NCBI GenBank assembly: GCA_016191145.1
Contig: JACPPD010000010.1
Coordinates: 1-64,000, forward strand
Direction of reading: 5' to 3'
From: Ignavibacteria bacterium
Lineage (GTDB): Bacteria; Bacteroidota; Ignavibacteria; Kapaibacteriales; Kapaibacteriaceae
Length of the DNA: 64,000 nt
A program made the translations under genes and the position numbers. Below the pieces are notes generated by a model. That model was not told the origin of the DNA and searched no databases. It saw only the letters and a program-made list of their open reading frames with translations. Positions 18,677-27,933 of the stretch are shown here, in pieces (positions within the stretch are counted from its first letter, which is position 1; each line of letters starts with the position of its first letter).

Positions 18677-19924
18677 ATGATCAGCACAGTCCGCGGAATG
18701 AAAGACATCTTTGGCGACGAGATGTCTGCATGGCATTATCTGGAGACGACGTTCCGTTCGCTCTCTGCAGCGTTTGGATACGCTGAGTTCCGCACCCCTC
18801 TGTTAGAACACACAGAGTTATTTGCACGTGGCGTCGGCGAAGGCACCGATATCGTTGGCAAGGAGATGTACACGTTTGCCGACAGAGGCGGAGACTCGCT
18901 TACACTGCGACCCGAAATGACTGCGCCGATTGTTCGCGCTGCCATCGAACACAACCTTCTGCGCAATGCGCCAACCACACGGTTGTGGTACATGGGACCG
19001 CTGTTCAGATATGAACGGCCACAGAAGGGGCGCTACCGGCAGTTTCATCAGTATGGCGCAGAGCTCATAGGGTCGGCGCATCCAGAGGCCGACGTTGAAA
19101 TTATCGAGCTTGCCTCCGAAGTTCTGCGTGCATTGCAGCTCAACAATGTTACGCTCGAGCTCAACACACTGGGATCTCCCGAAGCTCGTGTGGAGTATCG
19201 GAAGGCACTTGTTGAGTATTTGAACCGGAAGGCAGACGGACTGTCTGCCGACAGTAAAAATCGTCTGATAGTAAATCCATTGAGAATCCTCGATTCCAAA
19301 GATGAAGCAGACAAAGCCGTCGTGGCAGATGCACCAGTGCTACTTGATTTCCTCGACGCTACGAGCGTCAACCATTTTGAATCGGTGAAGGCGCAGCTTG
19401 CAACGGCAGGCATATCCTATACTCTCAATTCACGGCTGGTTCGAGGTCTCGACTATTACAGCCACACCGTATTTGAGTTCACGAGCCCGGCGTTGGGTGC
19501 ACAAAACACAGTTTGTGCCGGCGGACGTTACGATCCGTTGTTTGCAATGCTTGGAGGGGCCGATGTACCAGCCGTTGGATTTTCGGCAGGTGTTGAACGG
19601 CTGCTGTTAATCTTACAGCAGCAGGATTTGCAGAATACACAAGTTCGTCCGGATGTATATATCTGCGCCTTTGGCGAAGAGGCGCGCACACCGGCACACC
19701 TGATTGCATTGCGCATGCGCCGCAATGCCTTTAGCGTAATCACGGATGTTCAAAGGCGCTCACCCAAAGCACAGCTCAAGGATGCAGCAAGGGTTAATGC
19801 GAGATATGCCGTTTTAATAGGTGAAGACGAATTAGCCAGTGGAACGGCAATTATCCGAGAGATGGATAGCGGCACGCAGTCAACAGTACCCATTACGGAG
19901 ATTGAACGTGCAATTGCCAGGTAG
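18677..19924 (+). CDS. hisS: Histidyl-tRNA synthetase
   Basis: A 415-residue class II synthetase. It begins with VRGMKDIFGDEM and has motif 2 (WYMGPLFRYERPQKGRYRQFHQYGAE), the histidine-binding RGLDYYSHTVFEF, motif 3 (VPAVGFSAGVERLLL) and a C-terminal anticodon-binding domain. It charges tRNA-His. The next gene begins inside its last codons. Confidence 0.96.
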   Translation: MISTVRGMKDIFGDEMSAWHYLETTFRSLSAAFGYAEFRTPLLEHTELFARGVGEGTDIVGKEMYTFADRGGDSLTLRPEMTAPIVRAAIEHNLLRNAPTTRLWYMGPLFRYERPQKGRYRQFHQYGAELIGSAHPEADVEIIELASEVLRALQLNNVTLELNTLGSPEARVEYRKALVEYLNRKADGLSADSKNRLIVNPLRILDSKDEADKAVVADAPVLLDFLDATSVNHFESVKAQLATAGISYTLNSRLVRGLDYYSHTVFEFTSPALGAQNTVCAGGRYDPLFAMLGGADVPAVGFSAGVERLLLILQQQDLQNTQVRPDVYICAFGEEARTPAHLIALRMRRNAFSVITDVQRRSPKAQLKDAARVNARYAVLIGEDELASGTAIIREMDSGTQSTVPITEIERAIAR

Positions 19925-21143
19925 CGAGATTGACAGGGTTCGGTTCGGACGAGCAACAATCTCCAAATGGCAGATCAAGGTACTGCTAACCGTTATTGGT
20001 CTGTCCATTATGGCTGCAGTGTTGTTATACACAAAGACAATTGTAGACGAATTGGTGCGCAACGAATCTCGTACCGTTGAACTGTATGCAAACCTCCTTG
20101 CACGGTCTGCACAGGAAGCAAACGACCAAGACCTATTATTCTACCTTGATATAGCCAGCACATCCATAACATTTCCCGTTGTGATTACCGATCGGAATGA
20201 GCAGCCAATATTTCCATTCGAACAATTTTTACTCAATGTCGATCTCGATTCAACACTGAGCATCGAACAGCAGCGAAGCTGGATGATTGATTTAATTGCC
20301 GATATGCGGCGCGATTATCCTCCATTCGAGATAACGGATCCCAGTGGCAAAGTGATTCAAAAAATGTTTTTTACCAACTCTGCAATCGTCAGGCGCTTGC
20401 GGTTCATGCCCTATGTAGAAATTCTTATCGTTACAGCTTTCATCATCATCGGATATGTGGCATTCAGTACAATTAGAAAAAATGAAGAAAGCAATATTTG
20501 GGTAGGCATGGCAAAAGAAGCTGCCCACCAGCTTGGCACGCCCCTTTCAAGTTTACTTGCATGGCTGGAGATATTGCGCTCGAATGCAGCAGATCCTACG
20601 TTGGTTGAAAAGACGTCGGGCGAAATGGAGCAGGACGTGCATCGGCTAAACGTGATAGCAAATAGATTTAGTAAAATCGGATCGCAGCCTCAGCTCGTCG
20701 ATGCTTCTATCAGCGAAGTTATTGAACGCGTCTGCCTGTATTTTGAAACACGTCTGCCGAATCTTGGCCGAAAGGTTGTTATAGAGCGGAAGCTCGACCA
20801 CACGGTGCGCGCCAACATCAGCGCCGAACTGTTCGAATGGGTGTTTGAGAATCTCATCAGGAATGCAGTAGAAGCAATCGAGCGGCAGGACGGAGTTATC
20901 AAAATTCAGATGTCGAAAAATCCCCGCAGTGGTATTTCGATTTTGGTGAGCGACAACGGCAAGGGCATGACTGCTGCGGTAAGGAAGCGAGTCTTTCAGC
21001 CCGGCTTTACAACAAAGCGTCGCGGATGGGGACTTGGCATGTCGCTTTCAAAACGAATCGTCGAAGAATATCACGGCGGGAAACTGAACGTCAAAGATTC
21101 TCAGGTTGGCGTGGGAACAACATTCATTCTTGAATTGCCATGA
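19908..21143 (+). CDS. Membrane sensor histidine kinase
   Basis: From GTG 19908, 411 residues: two membrane segments (about 24-45 and 167-188) enclose a periplasmic sensor of ~120 residues. The H-box is AKEAAHQLGTPLSSLLAWLEIL, where a Q replaces the usual E after His and the box is of the HxLGTPL type. The N-box is ENLIRNAVEAI and the G-boxes are VSDNGKGM and GFTTKRRGWGLGMSLSKRI. No response regulator is adjacent. It overlaps hisS upstream and ftsW downstream (ATGA), so it is co-expressed with both. Start choice uncertain because the gene begins inside hisS. Confidence 0.85.
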   Translation: MQLPGSEIDRVRFGRATISKWQIKVLLTVIGLSIMAAVLLYTKTIVDELVRNESRTVELYANLLARSAQEANDQDLLFYLDIASTSITFPVVITDRNEQPIFPFEQFLLNVDLDSTLSIEQQRSWMIDLIADMRRDYPPFEITDPSGKVIQKMFFTNSAIVRRLRFMPYVEILIVTAFIIIGYVAFSTIRKNEESNIWVGMAKEAAHQLGTPLSSLLAWLEILRSNAADPTLVEKTSGEMEQDVHRLNVIANRFSKIGSQPQLVDASISEVIERVCLYFETRLPNLGRKVVIERKLDHTVRANISAELFEWVFENLIRNAVEAIERQDGVIKIQMSKNPRSGISILVSDNGKGMTAAVRKRVFQPGFTTKRRGWGLGMSLSKRIVEEYHGGKLNVKDSQVGVGTTFILELP

Positions 21144-22276
21144 CGCCGCCAAACGAACCAGGACATATCGATTGGCTGATTTTGCTGCCCATTGCCGGGC
21201 TGCTGATGTTCAGCGTAGCATTTGTTTACAGCGCCAGTTCATCGTTTGCTGCGGTAAAATTCGGTTCATCGGAACAGCTCTTCTGGAACCATGCCATACG
21301 TGTTCTGCTGGGTTTGGTGCTCATGATTGCAGTAGCAAAACTCGACTACCATTTTTGGGAGCGCATATCGGCCACGGCGTTGCTGATTGCTGTTGGCTTC
21401 CTTGTAATGGTGTTGCTCGTTGGCGCGCAGGTTAAGGGCGCATCGCGTTGGGTTCACATAGGTCCCGTCAACTTTCAGCCCTCAGAGTTAGCAAAGTTCA
21501 CACTCGTGCTGCACACTGCTGTTATTCTCAGTTCTAAAAAAGCAATCCTTGGCGAATGGCGGAAGGGAATTCTTCCAGTAATGGCGTGGACAATACCAGT
21601 GTGCATAATGGTGGCGCTGCAGCCGAATCTTTCAACATCGTTCGTAATCTTCCTCATCATTCTGGCAATGCTCTTCCTTGCCGACGTGCGGCCGGTGCAC
21701 CTCTCTGCGATTGTAATTTTGGGGATGATTGTAGGGGGCTTGTACGCCGTCAGCGCTGAGTACAGACTCCGACGCCTAATGTCGTTTTTCGGAATGGACA
21801 ACGTCGATGAATCCGTTTCATATCAGTTGAATCAGGCACTCATAGCATTCGGCAATGGCGGCATAACCGGGCTCGGACCCGGGCAGAGCCGACAGCGAGA
21901 TTGGTTTCTTCCGGAGTCTTACGGAGATTTTATTTTTAGCATTGTTGGCGAGGAATATGGATTTATTGGAGTTGCCCTGTTGGTTGGCGCATTTGTTTTA
22001 GTGATGTGGCGTGGATTCGGCGTTGCCCGCAAGGCGCCCGACGCATTTGGGAGGCTGCTGGCCGGCGGGATAACGACTACGCTTGCCAGCTATGCCCTCG
22101 TGAACGCCGGCGTAACGTGTGGACTGCTGCCAACAACAGGATTGCCAATGCCATTTATCAGTTATGGCGGGTCAAGCGTGTTCTTCAGCGCCATCGCAAT
22201 TGGGGTGTTACTCAACATATCTTCGCATGCTGGGGTGTACCGCCGGAAAGCCCCGGCAACTCCAATCAATGCCTGA
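21140..22276 (+). CDS. ftsW: SEDS glycosyltransferase FtsW (cell division)
   Basis: A 378-residue polytopic protein of the SEDS family with about ten membrane spans. It has GASRWVHIGPVNFQPSELAKF, GLGPGQSRQRDWFLPESYGDFIFSIVGEEYG and the C-terminal GLLPTTGLPMPFISYGGSS, which favours FtsW over RodA. SEDS proteins polymerise peptidoglycan with a class B PBP. No other division or mur genes lie here. Overlaps the histidine kinase gene by 4 bases. Confidence 0.9.
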   Translation: MTPPNEPGHIDWLILLPIAGLLMFSVAFVYSASSSFAAVKFGSSEQLFWNHAIRVLLGLVLMIAVAKLDYHFWERISATALLIAVGFLVMVLLVGAQVKGASRWVHIGPVNFQPSELAKFTLVLHTAVILSSKKAILGEWRKGILPVMAWTIPVCIMVALQPNLSTSFVIFLIILAMLFLADVRPVHLSAIVILGMIVGGLYAVSAEYRLRRLMSFFGMDNVDESVSYQLNQALIAFGNGGITGLGPGQSRQRDWFLPESYGDFIFSIVGEEYGFIGVALLVGAFVLVMWRGFGVARKAPDAFGRLLAGGITTTLASYALVNAGVTCGLLPTTGLPMPFISYGGSSVFFSAIAIGVLLNISSHAGVYRRKAPATPINA

Positions 22277-22306
22277 CCGTTCTTTTTTTCGTATAATTCG
22301 CGTCTG

Positions 22307-22723
22307 ATGAAGGCTTCAATTGAACGTTTGTATTACTCGATAACAGAAGTTAGTAAACTTCTTGACGAAGAACAGCACGTACTGAGGTACTGGGAACGGG
22401 AATTCCAGCAATTGAGACCTCAGAAAAATCGGGCTGGTAATCGGGTGTATTCAGAGAAGGACATTGCAATTTTAAAAGTGATTCGCAAACTGCTTCGGGA
22501 GGAGAGATATACCGTTGCCGGCGCCAGGGAATATCTGCGTCAGCATGGAGTGCAGGAAGAAATAGATCATGAGAACCTTATTGCCGCGGAGGGCGATGGA
22601 AGCCTGCTAACGCCTTCGATCGATGAAAAAACGGATTTGGACCGTCCGGCAGTGATTAGGGAACTCGCTGGTGAAATTCGGGAAATTGCGGGGACGCTTC
22701 GGCAGAAGACATCGAGGAAATGA
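22307..22723 (+). CDS. MerR-family transcriptional regulator
   Basis: A 138-residue protein with a MerR-type winged helix: YYSITEVSKLLDEEQHVLRYWEREFQQLRP, then NRVYSEKDIAILKVIRKLLREERYTVAGAREYL. The C-terminus is short and polar with no metal-binding cysteines, as in the compact regulators found near division or tRNA genes in this phylum. Target unknown. Confidence 0.88.
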   Translation: MKASIERLYYSITEVSKLLDEEQHVLRYWEREFQQLRPQKNRAGNRVYSEKDIAILKVIRKLLREERYTVAGAREYLRQHGVQEEIDHENLIAAEGDGSLLTPSIDEKTDLDRPAVIRELAGEIREIAGTLRQKTSRK

Positions 22724-22765
22724 ACACACAATTTTTTAAACTGTAAACATTTTTAGGAAGAACGT

Positions 22766-23773
22766 ATGATGCGAACGGTTCGTACGGCTGTATTCGTCGC
22801 AAGCTGCCTGGCGCTAATGTCGGTTACGATGTTAGCACAACAGCGCAGCTATACTTCGACCACAGTTGGCAAACACAACGATGAAGTCCTTGGAGTCTTC
22901 GTCAATACGGGTAACACAATGGTTGCAACATGCAGCCTCGACGAAACTGTGAAGTTGTGGTCGCTGCCCGATGGAAAGGAATTAAAAACGCTGAAGGGCC
23001 ATACGGGGCAGGTAAACAACATCTCGTTCTCGGGCGACGACAAGGAACTTGCCAGCGCAAGCAGCGACCGAACTATCCGAATCTGGAATGTTGCCGATGG
23101 CTCCGTAAAACAGGTGTTGAAGGGGCATACGGCCGAGGTTATCGGCGTTTATTATAATCAGGACGGCAACAGCGACATCGTGGCCAGCACATCGTTCGAT
23201 AAAACCGTTAAACTCTGGGATGCTAATCTTGGTATTGAGCTGAAGACGCTTCGTGGCCATACCATGCAAACCAATAACGTGGCGTATTCATACGACGGTA
23301 GGTATATCGCCTCATGCAGCGACGACAGGTCAATCATGATCTGGTCTACCGACCTCACAAAAAAAGAACCCCTCATGGTTTTATCGGGGCATCGGGCACC
23401 AGTACTCACCGTTCTGTACTCGTTTGATTCTCAGTACTTGGCCTCATCGGACCAGGATGGTGTAATTAAGATTTGGAAAATGCCGGCAGGAGAGCTTGTC
23501 CGAACGATTAACGCACACACAGAATTGGTGCAGGATGTTTCTTTTGCAGAAGATAATAAGACACTTATTTCGGCAAGCCTCGACAAGACAGTTAAGATGT
23601 GGAATATCGAAACCGGACAAAATATCATGACGATGAATGTCGATACGGAAGTATGGTCGATCGACGTGACCAGTTCCGCCAGCATTATTGTACTTGGTTG
23701 TGCCGATGGAACGGTACGTTTTCTGCGAGAGAATGAAAGTCAATCTGGGAAAACAAATATGAAGGCTCGTTAA
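22766..23773 (+). CDS. Secreted WD40-repeat protein
   Basis: A 335-residue protein with a signal peptide (ending SVTMLAQQ) and about seven WD40 repeats, e.g. HTGQVNNISFSGDDKELAS with SDRTIRIWN, SFDKTVKLWD and SLDKTVKMWN. It is probably a periplasmic or surface propeller scaffold. An OmpA-like protein gene follows one base after its stop, suggesting an envelope pair. No catalytic motif seen. Confidence 0.88.
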   Translation: MMRTVRTAVFVASCLALMSVTMLAQQRSYTSTTVGKHNDEVLGVFVNTGNTMVATCSLDETVKLWSLPDGKELKTLKGHTGQVNNISFSGDDKELASASSDRTIRIWNVADGSVKQVLKGHTAEVIGVYYNQDGNSDIVASTSFDKTVKLWDANLGIELKTLRGHTMQTNNVAYSYDGRYIASCSDDRSIMIWSTDLTKKEPLMVLSGHRAPVLTVLYSFDSQYLASSDQDGVIKIWKMPAGELVRTINAHTELVQDVSFAEDNKTLISASLDKTVKMWNIETGQNIMTMNVDTEVWSIDVTSSASIIVLGCADGTVRFLRENESQSGKTNMKAR

Positions 23774-23774
23774 C

Positions 23775-24611
23775 ATGAAACCGATAATAAAAACATTTAG
23801 AACTGCAATTTGCGCTTGCGTATTGGCAAGCATTGGCGTTGTGGCGTTCTCGCAGCCAAAACCGATGCCGATTCCGGTAAAAAATCAGGAAGGGTCGATG
23901 GTCACGGGCAAGGCGCCTGCCGCTCCTCAGCCCGTAGTTATTCCACCAGCACAGGCTGTACCTCAGGGGCAAACAATTGGCACCGTAGTCACGCTTACCG
24001 GTTATATGCTTAATCAGAACACGCTTACACCAGTTGATGCCAACTATGCTGTGTACGAAGCCGGTAAAAAGGTCGGACAATCTCGCAAGAGCAGCGTACG
24101 AGACGGCTTTCTGGTTACCGGTCTCAAGCCCGGCGGATCGTACACCGTCATGATTGAGGATCCGCGCTATTTCCGCGAAGAATTTCCGATTGCTTTGCCG
24201 CAGTCGAGCAGGTACGCCGAAATATCCAAGGATTTTATCGTGCGGCCTATGGAAGCCGGCAAGAAGATCGTAATCATGCCTTCTCCATTTGATCTTCGGA
24301 AGAACGTGATTAAGGCCGGCGTGGAGGAAGACCTGGTCCACTTTGCCAAAATGCTTTCCATGAATCCGGGCGTCAGCGTCGAGCTTGTCTGTTACCCGGA
24401 TGAAGAAGTTCCTGCAGCAGCGGCATCGAGCATCAGCACGACGAGGGGCAACGCTCTCAAGGCAGAGTTCGAAAAGGCAGGCATCAGCGGTTCCCGTATC
24501 AGCGTTAAGTCCGCTTCCACCGTCGATCCCATCAACCCGCCGCCGATTAAGAAGAGCGCCAAGGGTAAACGATATGTGGGAACGGTGTATGTGGTGGTTA
24601 CGAAGACGTAA
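23775..24611 (+). CDS. OmpA-like envelope protein with Pro-rich linker
   Basis: A 278-residue protein with a signal peptide (about residues 1-27), a proline/alanine-rich stretch (about 28-68), a carboxypeptidase-regulatory-like beta domain (SVRDGFLVTGLKPGGSYTVMI) and a C-terminal region resembling the OmpA/MotB fold (SPFDLRKNVIKAGVEEDLVHFAKML, RGNALKAEFEKAGISGSRI). In canonical OmpA domains Asp and Arg bind peptidoglycan; here RGNAL keeps the Arg but the usual NxxLSxxRA core is altered. Probably tethers the preceding WD40 protein to the envelope (inference). Confidence 0.7.
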   Translation: MKPIIKTFRTAICACVLASIGVVAFSQPKPMPIPVKNQEGSMVTGKAPAAPQPVVIPPAQAVPQGQTIGTVVTLTGYMLNQNTLTPVDANYAVYEAGKKVGQSRKSSVRDGFLVTGLKPGGSYTVMIEDPRYFREEFPIALPQSSRYAEISKDFIVRPMEAGKKIVIMPSPFDLRKNVIKAGVEEDLVHFAKMLSMNPGVSVELVCYPDEEVPAAAASSISTTRGNALKAEFEKAGISGSRISVKSASTVDPINPPPIKKSAKGKRYVGTVYVVVTKT

Positions 24612-24616
24612 TTCAT

Positions 24617-24868
24617 AGTTCCAGGTTCAGGGTTCAGGGTTCCAGGTTCAGGGTTCAGGGTTCATAGTTCCAGGTTCAGGGTTCAGGGTTCCAGGTTCAG
24701 GGTTCAGGGTTCATGGTTCCAGGTTCAGGGTTCATGGTTCCAGGTTCAGGGTTCAGGGTTCATGGTTCCAGGTTCAGGGTTCAGGGTTCATGGTTCCAGG
24801 TTCAGGGTTCCAGGTTCAGGGTTCAGGGTTCCAGGTTCAGGGTTCATGGTTCCAGGCTTACGGTTCCA
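24617..24868. repeat. Heptanucleotide tandem array, 36 units in perfect register
   Basis: 252 bases consist of 36 consecutive 7-mers of the form GGTTCAG, GGTTCCA or GGTTCAT (with A for the first G in two units, and one degenerate GGCTTAC). The variants follow a higher-order pattern, often CCA-CAG-CAG-CAT. No gene lies in it: the 310 bases between the OmpA-like gene and tRNA-Cys hold only this array and the tRNA promoter. Confidence 0.95.
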
Positions 24869-24902
24869 GGTAGTGCCCAAGTATGCCCCCCAATCCTCTT
24901 GT

Positions 24903-24910
24903 TATCTTTG
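24903..24910 (+). promoter_or_regulatory. TAnnTTTG -7 element of tRNA-Cys
   Basis: TATCTTTG lies 11 bases before the mature 5' end of tRNA-Cys, the same arrangement as for tRNA-Val at 2185. A clear -33 element was not found. Confidence 0.6.
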
Positions 24911-24921
24911 TGCCGCTCAAC

Positions 24922-24992
24922 GGTCCCGTGGTAGAGTGGCTATACAGAGCTCTGCAAAAGCTCGTACATCGGTTCAAATCCGGTCGGGACCT
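24922..24992 (+). tRNA. cysT: tRNA-Cys (anticodon GCA)
   Basis: A 71-nt cloverleaf: acceptor GGTCCCG/CGGGACC, anticodon stem GAGCT/AGCTC with loop CTGCAAA (anticodon GCA), T loop TTCAAAT, discriminator T; CCA not encoded. The T discriminator suits cysteinyl-tRNA synthetase, which needs U73. Confidence 0.93.
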
Positions 24993-25038
24993 CTAAGAAG
25001 CGCTTTGCAAACCGTTTATTTTAATTACGTCAGGTTTA

Positions 25039-25605
25039 ATGGCTACTACAGCGGATTTACGAGTTGGGGCGGTTATTCGGTATCAGGGCGACTTGTGTGT
25101 TGTGCTGGAATCGGTTCATAGAACGCCGGGGAATTTGAGAGCTTTTTATCAGGTGAAGATGCGTGTGATAAAAAGTGGGAAGTTGAGAGAGGAGAGATTT
25201 CGATCGGGCGAAACAATTGAATTTGTTCGTGTCGAAACAAATGATTTTCAGTATCTGTTTCGCGATGGAGACGTGTTCACGTTTATGGATACGAATACTT
25301 ACGATCAGATTCCTGTGATGGCAGAAGTGGTTGGCGACGCAGCAAAATTTTTAAAGGAAGGAACAGAGGTTCAGATTGGCAGGGATGACGATGGGAACGT
25401 TGTAACGCTTGCAGTTCCCCAGCATGTGCCCCTGCGAATCACGCATACCGAGCCGGGTGTAAGGGGCGATACAGCTACCAATGCGTTAAAACCGGCTACG
25501 GTTGAAACGGGCGCCAGCATTATGGTGCCTCTGTTTATCAACGAGGGCGACCTCATTCGGATCGATACTACAACGGGTAGCTATCTCGATCGCGTAAAGG
25601 AATGA
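25039..25605 (+). CDS. efp: Elongation factor P
   Basis: A 188-residue protein with the three beta-barrel domains of EF-P: KOW-like N-domain, central OB (FRDGDVFTFMDTNTYDQI) and C-terminal OB ending GASIMVPLFINEGDLIRIDTTTGSYLDRVKE. EF-P relieves ribosome stalling at polyproline. The tip loop is HRTPGNLRAF, with Asn32 where other lineages have a modified Lys or Arg. I recall the same loop in green sulfur bacteria, so it is likely a lineage trait. accB follows, a common gene order. Confidence 0.95.
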   Translation: MATTADLRVGAVIRYQGDLCVVLESVHRTPGNLRAFYQVKMRVIKSGKLREERFRSGETIEFVRVETNDFQYLFRDGDVFTFMDTNTYDQIPVMAEVVGDAAKFLKEGTEVQIGRDDDGNVVTLAVPQHVPLRITHTEPGVRGDTATNALKPATVETGASIMVPLFINEGDLIRIDTTTGSYLDRVKE

Positions 25606-25651
25606 AGCCGAAGCTGGGGAACAACGGTTTCATTAATTGTTTGGAGGGCTA

Positions 25652-26137
25652 ATGGACCTGAATTATCTGCGCAAGGTGTTAAAGATTTTTAATGAAAGTG
25701 CGATCACGGAATTGGCGATCGAAGAAGAAGGCGTCAAGATCAGCATGTCAAAAAATCTGTCGGCCGTACCTCAGCAAGCGGTTCATATTCCCATGCCTGC
25801 TGGCGTTCTCCCGCAGGCGGCGCCGCAGCAGGCGATTGGTACAGATGCCGGCAGGACGGGAGAATCGGGTGGTGCGACTAAGGGGCAGACCGAAGTAGGC
25901 CATACAGTTCTTTCGCCCATTGTGGGCACGTTCTACAGAGCCCCCTCCCCGGATGCAGATTCATTTATTCAGGTTGGACAGCACGTTAACGTAGGCGAAA
26001 CTCTGTGCATCGTGGAAGCAATGAAGCTCATGAATGAAATTGAAAGCGATGTTTCGGGGACGGTAATCAAGATTTTGGTTGAGAATGCGCAGCCAGTTGA
26101 ATACAACCAACCGTTGTTTATCATCAGGCAGGATTAG
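25652..26137 (+). CDS. accB: Acetyl-CoA carboxylase biotin carboxyl carrier protein
   Basis: From ATG 25652, with GGAGGG at 25643-25648, 161 residues. The N-terminal part ([16 protein letters not shown]) precedes a Pro/Ala/Gln-rich linker, and the biotinyl domain begins at about residue 85 ([15 protein letters not shown]) with the biotin-lysine in [12 protein letters not shown]. It carries carboxybiotin from AccC to AccAD in fatty acid synthesis. accC follows nine bases later. Confidence 0.95.
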   Translation: MDLNYLRKVLKIFNESAITELAIEEEGVKISMSKNLSAVPQQAVHIPMPAGVLPQAAPQQAIGTDAGRTGESGGATKGQTEVGHTVLSPIVGTFYRAPSPDADSFIQVGQHVNVGETLCIVEAMKLMNEIESDVSGTVIKILVENAQPVEYNQPLFIIRQD

Positions 26138-26146
26138 GTTGCCGGA

Positions 26147-27487
26147 ATGATAAATAAGTTGCTCATTGCCAATCGCGGAGAGATTGCGCTTAGAATTATA
26201 CGCGCAGCTAAGGAGCTTGGCATACGGACGGTTGCAGTGTATTCCGAAGCCGACCGAGCTTCGCTGCATGTAAGGTTTGCCGACGAAGCGGTGTGTGTGG
26301 GACCCGCACAGGGAAAACTATCTTATCTTAATATCCCATCGCTGATTGCAGCAGCCGAAGTAACCAATGCCGACGCCATACATCCGGGCTATGGCTTCCT
26401 GGCAGAAAACGCCACGTTTGCAGAGATCTGTCACGACTGCAACCTGATCTTCGTTGGTCCCTCTCCATCGGCAATTACAAGAATGGGCAACAAGTCCGTT
26501 GCAAAGGAAACCATGCTGGCAGCAGGTGTTCCGGTTGTGCCGGGAAGCAATGGGATTGTTGCAACCGTAGAGGACGCCAGGCGTGTGGCACACGATGTTG
26601 GATTCCCGGTAATGCTCAAAGCCGTAGCCGGCGGCGGCGGCAAGGGAATGCGGTACGTCGAAATACCTTCGGAGCTGGAACGTGCATACGCAACAGCACG
26701 CGGCGAAGCAGAATCAGCATTCGGAAATGGTGATATTTATATTGAGAAATTTATTGAACAACCCCGACACATTGAGATCCAGATTTTTGCAGACTCACAT
26801 GGGAATACTGTTCATCTCAACGAGCGTGAATGTTCTATTCAGAGGCGTCACCAGAAGCTCATAGAAGAATCACCGTCACCCATTATGACGCCCGAGTTGC
26901 GGCATGCCATGGGCGATGCTTCGGTAAGGGGCGCGCAATCGGTTGGTTATGTTGGCGCCGGAACAATCGAGTATCTCGTCGACAAACATCGCAATTTCTA
27001 TTTCATGGAAATGAATACGCGTATACAGGTCGAGCATCCTGTTACCGAACTTGCCATGGGAATAGACCTCATCAAGGAGCAACTGCGTGTTGCTGCCGGA
27101 GAGACGCTCTCCGTAAAGCAGCACGATCCGCTGATGCATGCAATTGAATGCCGCATCAATGCCGAAGACCCTATGCATGATTTCAGGCCATCACCAGGCA
27201 AAATCGAATCGTTAAATTTTCCTGGCGGACCCGGCATTCGTATCGATTCGCACATCTATCAGGGCTACATCATTGTACCGCACTACGATTCGTTGGTTGC
27301 TAAACTTATTTCCTATGCACCAACACGAACCGAAGCTATTGCGCGAATGCGAAGAGCGCTCGACGAGTTTGTTATCGAAGGTGTGCATTCAACCATACCG
27401 TTCCATCGAAAGATGATGGACAATGCGGATTTTATTGCAGGGAATTTTGACACTAAGTATCTCGACACTCACGATTGGAAAAACTGA
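26147..27487 (+). CDS. accC: Biotin carboxylase subunit of acetyl-CoA carboxylase
   Basis: A 446-residue ATP-grasp enzyme with the N-terminal [19 protein letters not shown], the glycine-rich [17 protein letters not shown] loop, [15 protein letters not shown], the [20 protein letters not shown] core and [15 protein letters not shown]. It carboxylates the biotin on AccB using bicarbonate and ATP. Forms an operon with accB and gcvH. Confidence 0.96.
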   Translation: MINKLLIANRGEIALRIIRAAKELGIRTVAVYSEADRASLHVRFADEAVCVGPAQGKLSYLNIPSLIAAAEVTNADAIHPGYGFLAENATFAEICHDCNLIFVGPSPSAITRMGNKSVAKETMLAAGVPVVPGSNGIVATVEDARRVAHDVGFPVMLKAVAGGGGKGMRYVEIPSELERAYATARGEAESAFGNGDIYIEKFIEQPRHIEIQIFADSHGNTVHLNERECSIQRRHQKLIEESPSPIMTPELRHAMGDASVRGAQSVGYVGAGTIEYLVDKHRNFYFMEMNTRIQVEHPVTELAMGIDLIKEQLRVAAGETLSVKQHDPLMHAIECRINAEDPMHDFRPSPGKIESLNFPGGPGIRIDSHIYQGYIIVPHYDSLVAKLISYAPTRTEAIARMRRALDEFVIEGVHSTIPFHRKMMDNADFIAGNFDTKYLDTHDWKN

Positions 27488-27488
27488 T

Positions 27489-27863
27489 ATGAACTTTCCC
27501 AAAGACCTCAAATACACAAAGGATCATGAATGGGTCCGTGTTGAGGGCGAAATTGGAACCGTAGGCATCACAGACCACGCACAAAGCGAACTCGGCGATG
27601 TTGTCTACGTTGATATTCCCAATGCCGATGCCAATCTCGAAGCTGGCGCGGCATTCGGCACAATCGAAGCGGTGAAAACCGTTGCCGACATGTATGCTCC
27701 CGTGAGCGGCACTATCACGGAAGTAAATAGTGTTAACGATTCACCGGAAGTGATAAACCGCGATCCGTACGGTAAGGGATGGCTTGTTAAAATTCAGCTT
27801 GCCAATCCCTCCGAGCTGGAAGGACTACTCGATGCCGACGCATACAAAGCGCTGATCGGTTAA
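27489..27863 (+). CDS. gcvH: Glycine cleavage system H protein
   Basis: A 124-residue lipoyl-domain protein from ATG 27489, one base after accC. It has YTKDHEWVRVEGEIGTVGITDHAQ, the lipoylated lysine in GTIEAVKTVADMYAPVSG, and NRDPYGKGWLVKIQ. It shuttles the aminomethyl group between GcvP and GcvT. The other glycine cleavage genes are not in the window. Confidence 0.95.
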   Translation: MNFPKDLKYTKDHEWVRVEGEIGTVGITDHAQSELGDVVYVDIPNADANLEAGAAFGTIEAVKTVADMYAPVSGTITEVNSVNDSPEVINRDPYGKGWLVKIQLANPSELEGLLDADAYKALIG

Positions 27864-27933
27864 TAATCTCTGTTGTCAGGACGTTTTCGTTTTGCTATAC
27901 TGCACAATCTGTTCAACCAATTCACTGCAACCA

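Noticed and set aside
24713-25121. Open frames with VPGSGF repeats over the heptamer array
   Set aside because: They are translations of the GGTTCAG array and run into tRNA-Cys; not genes.
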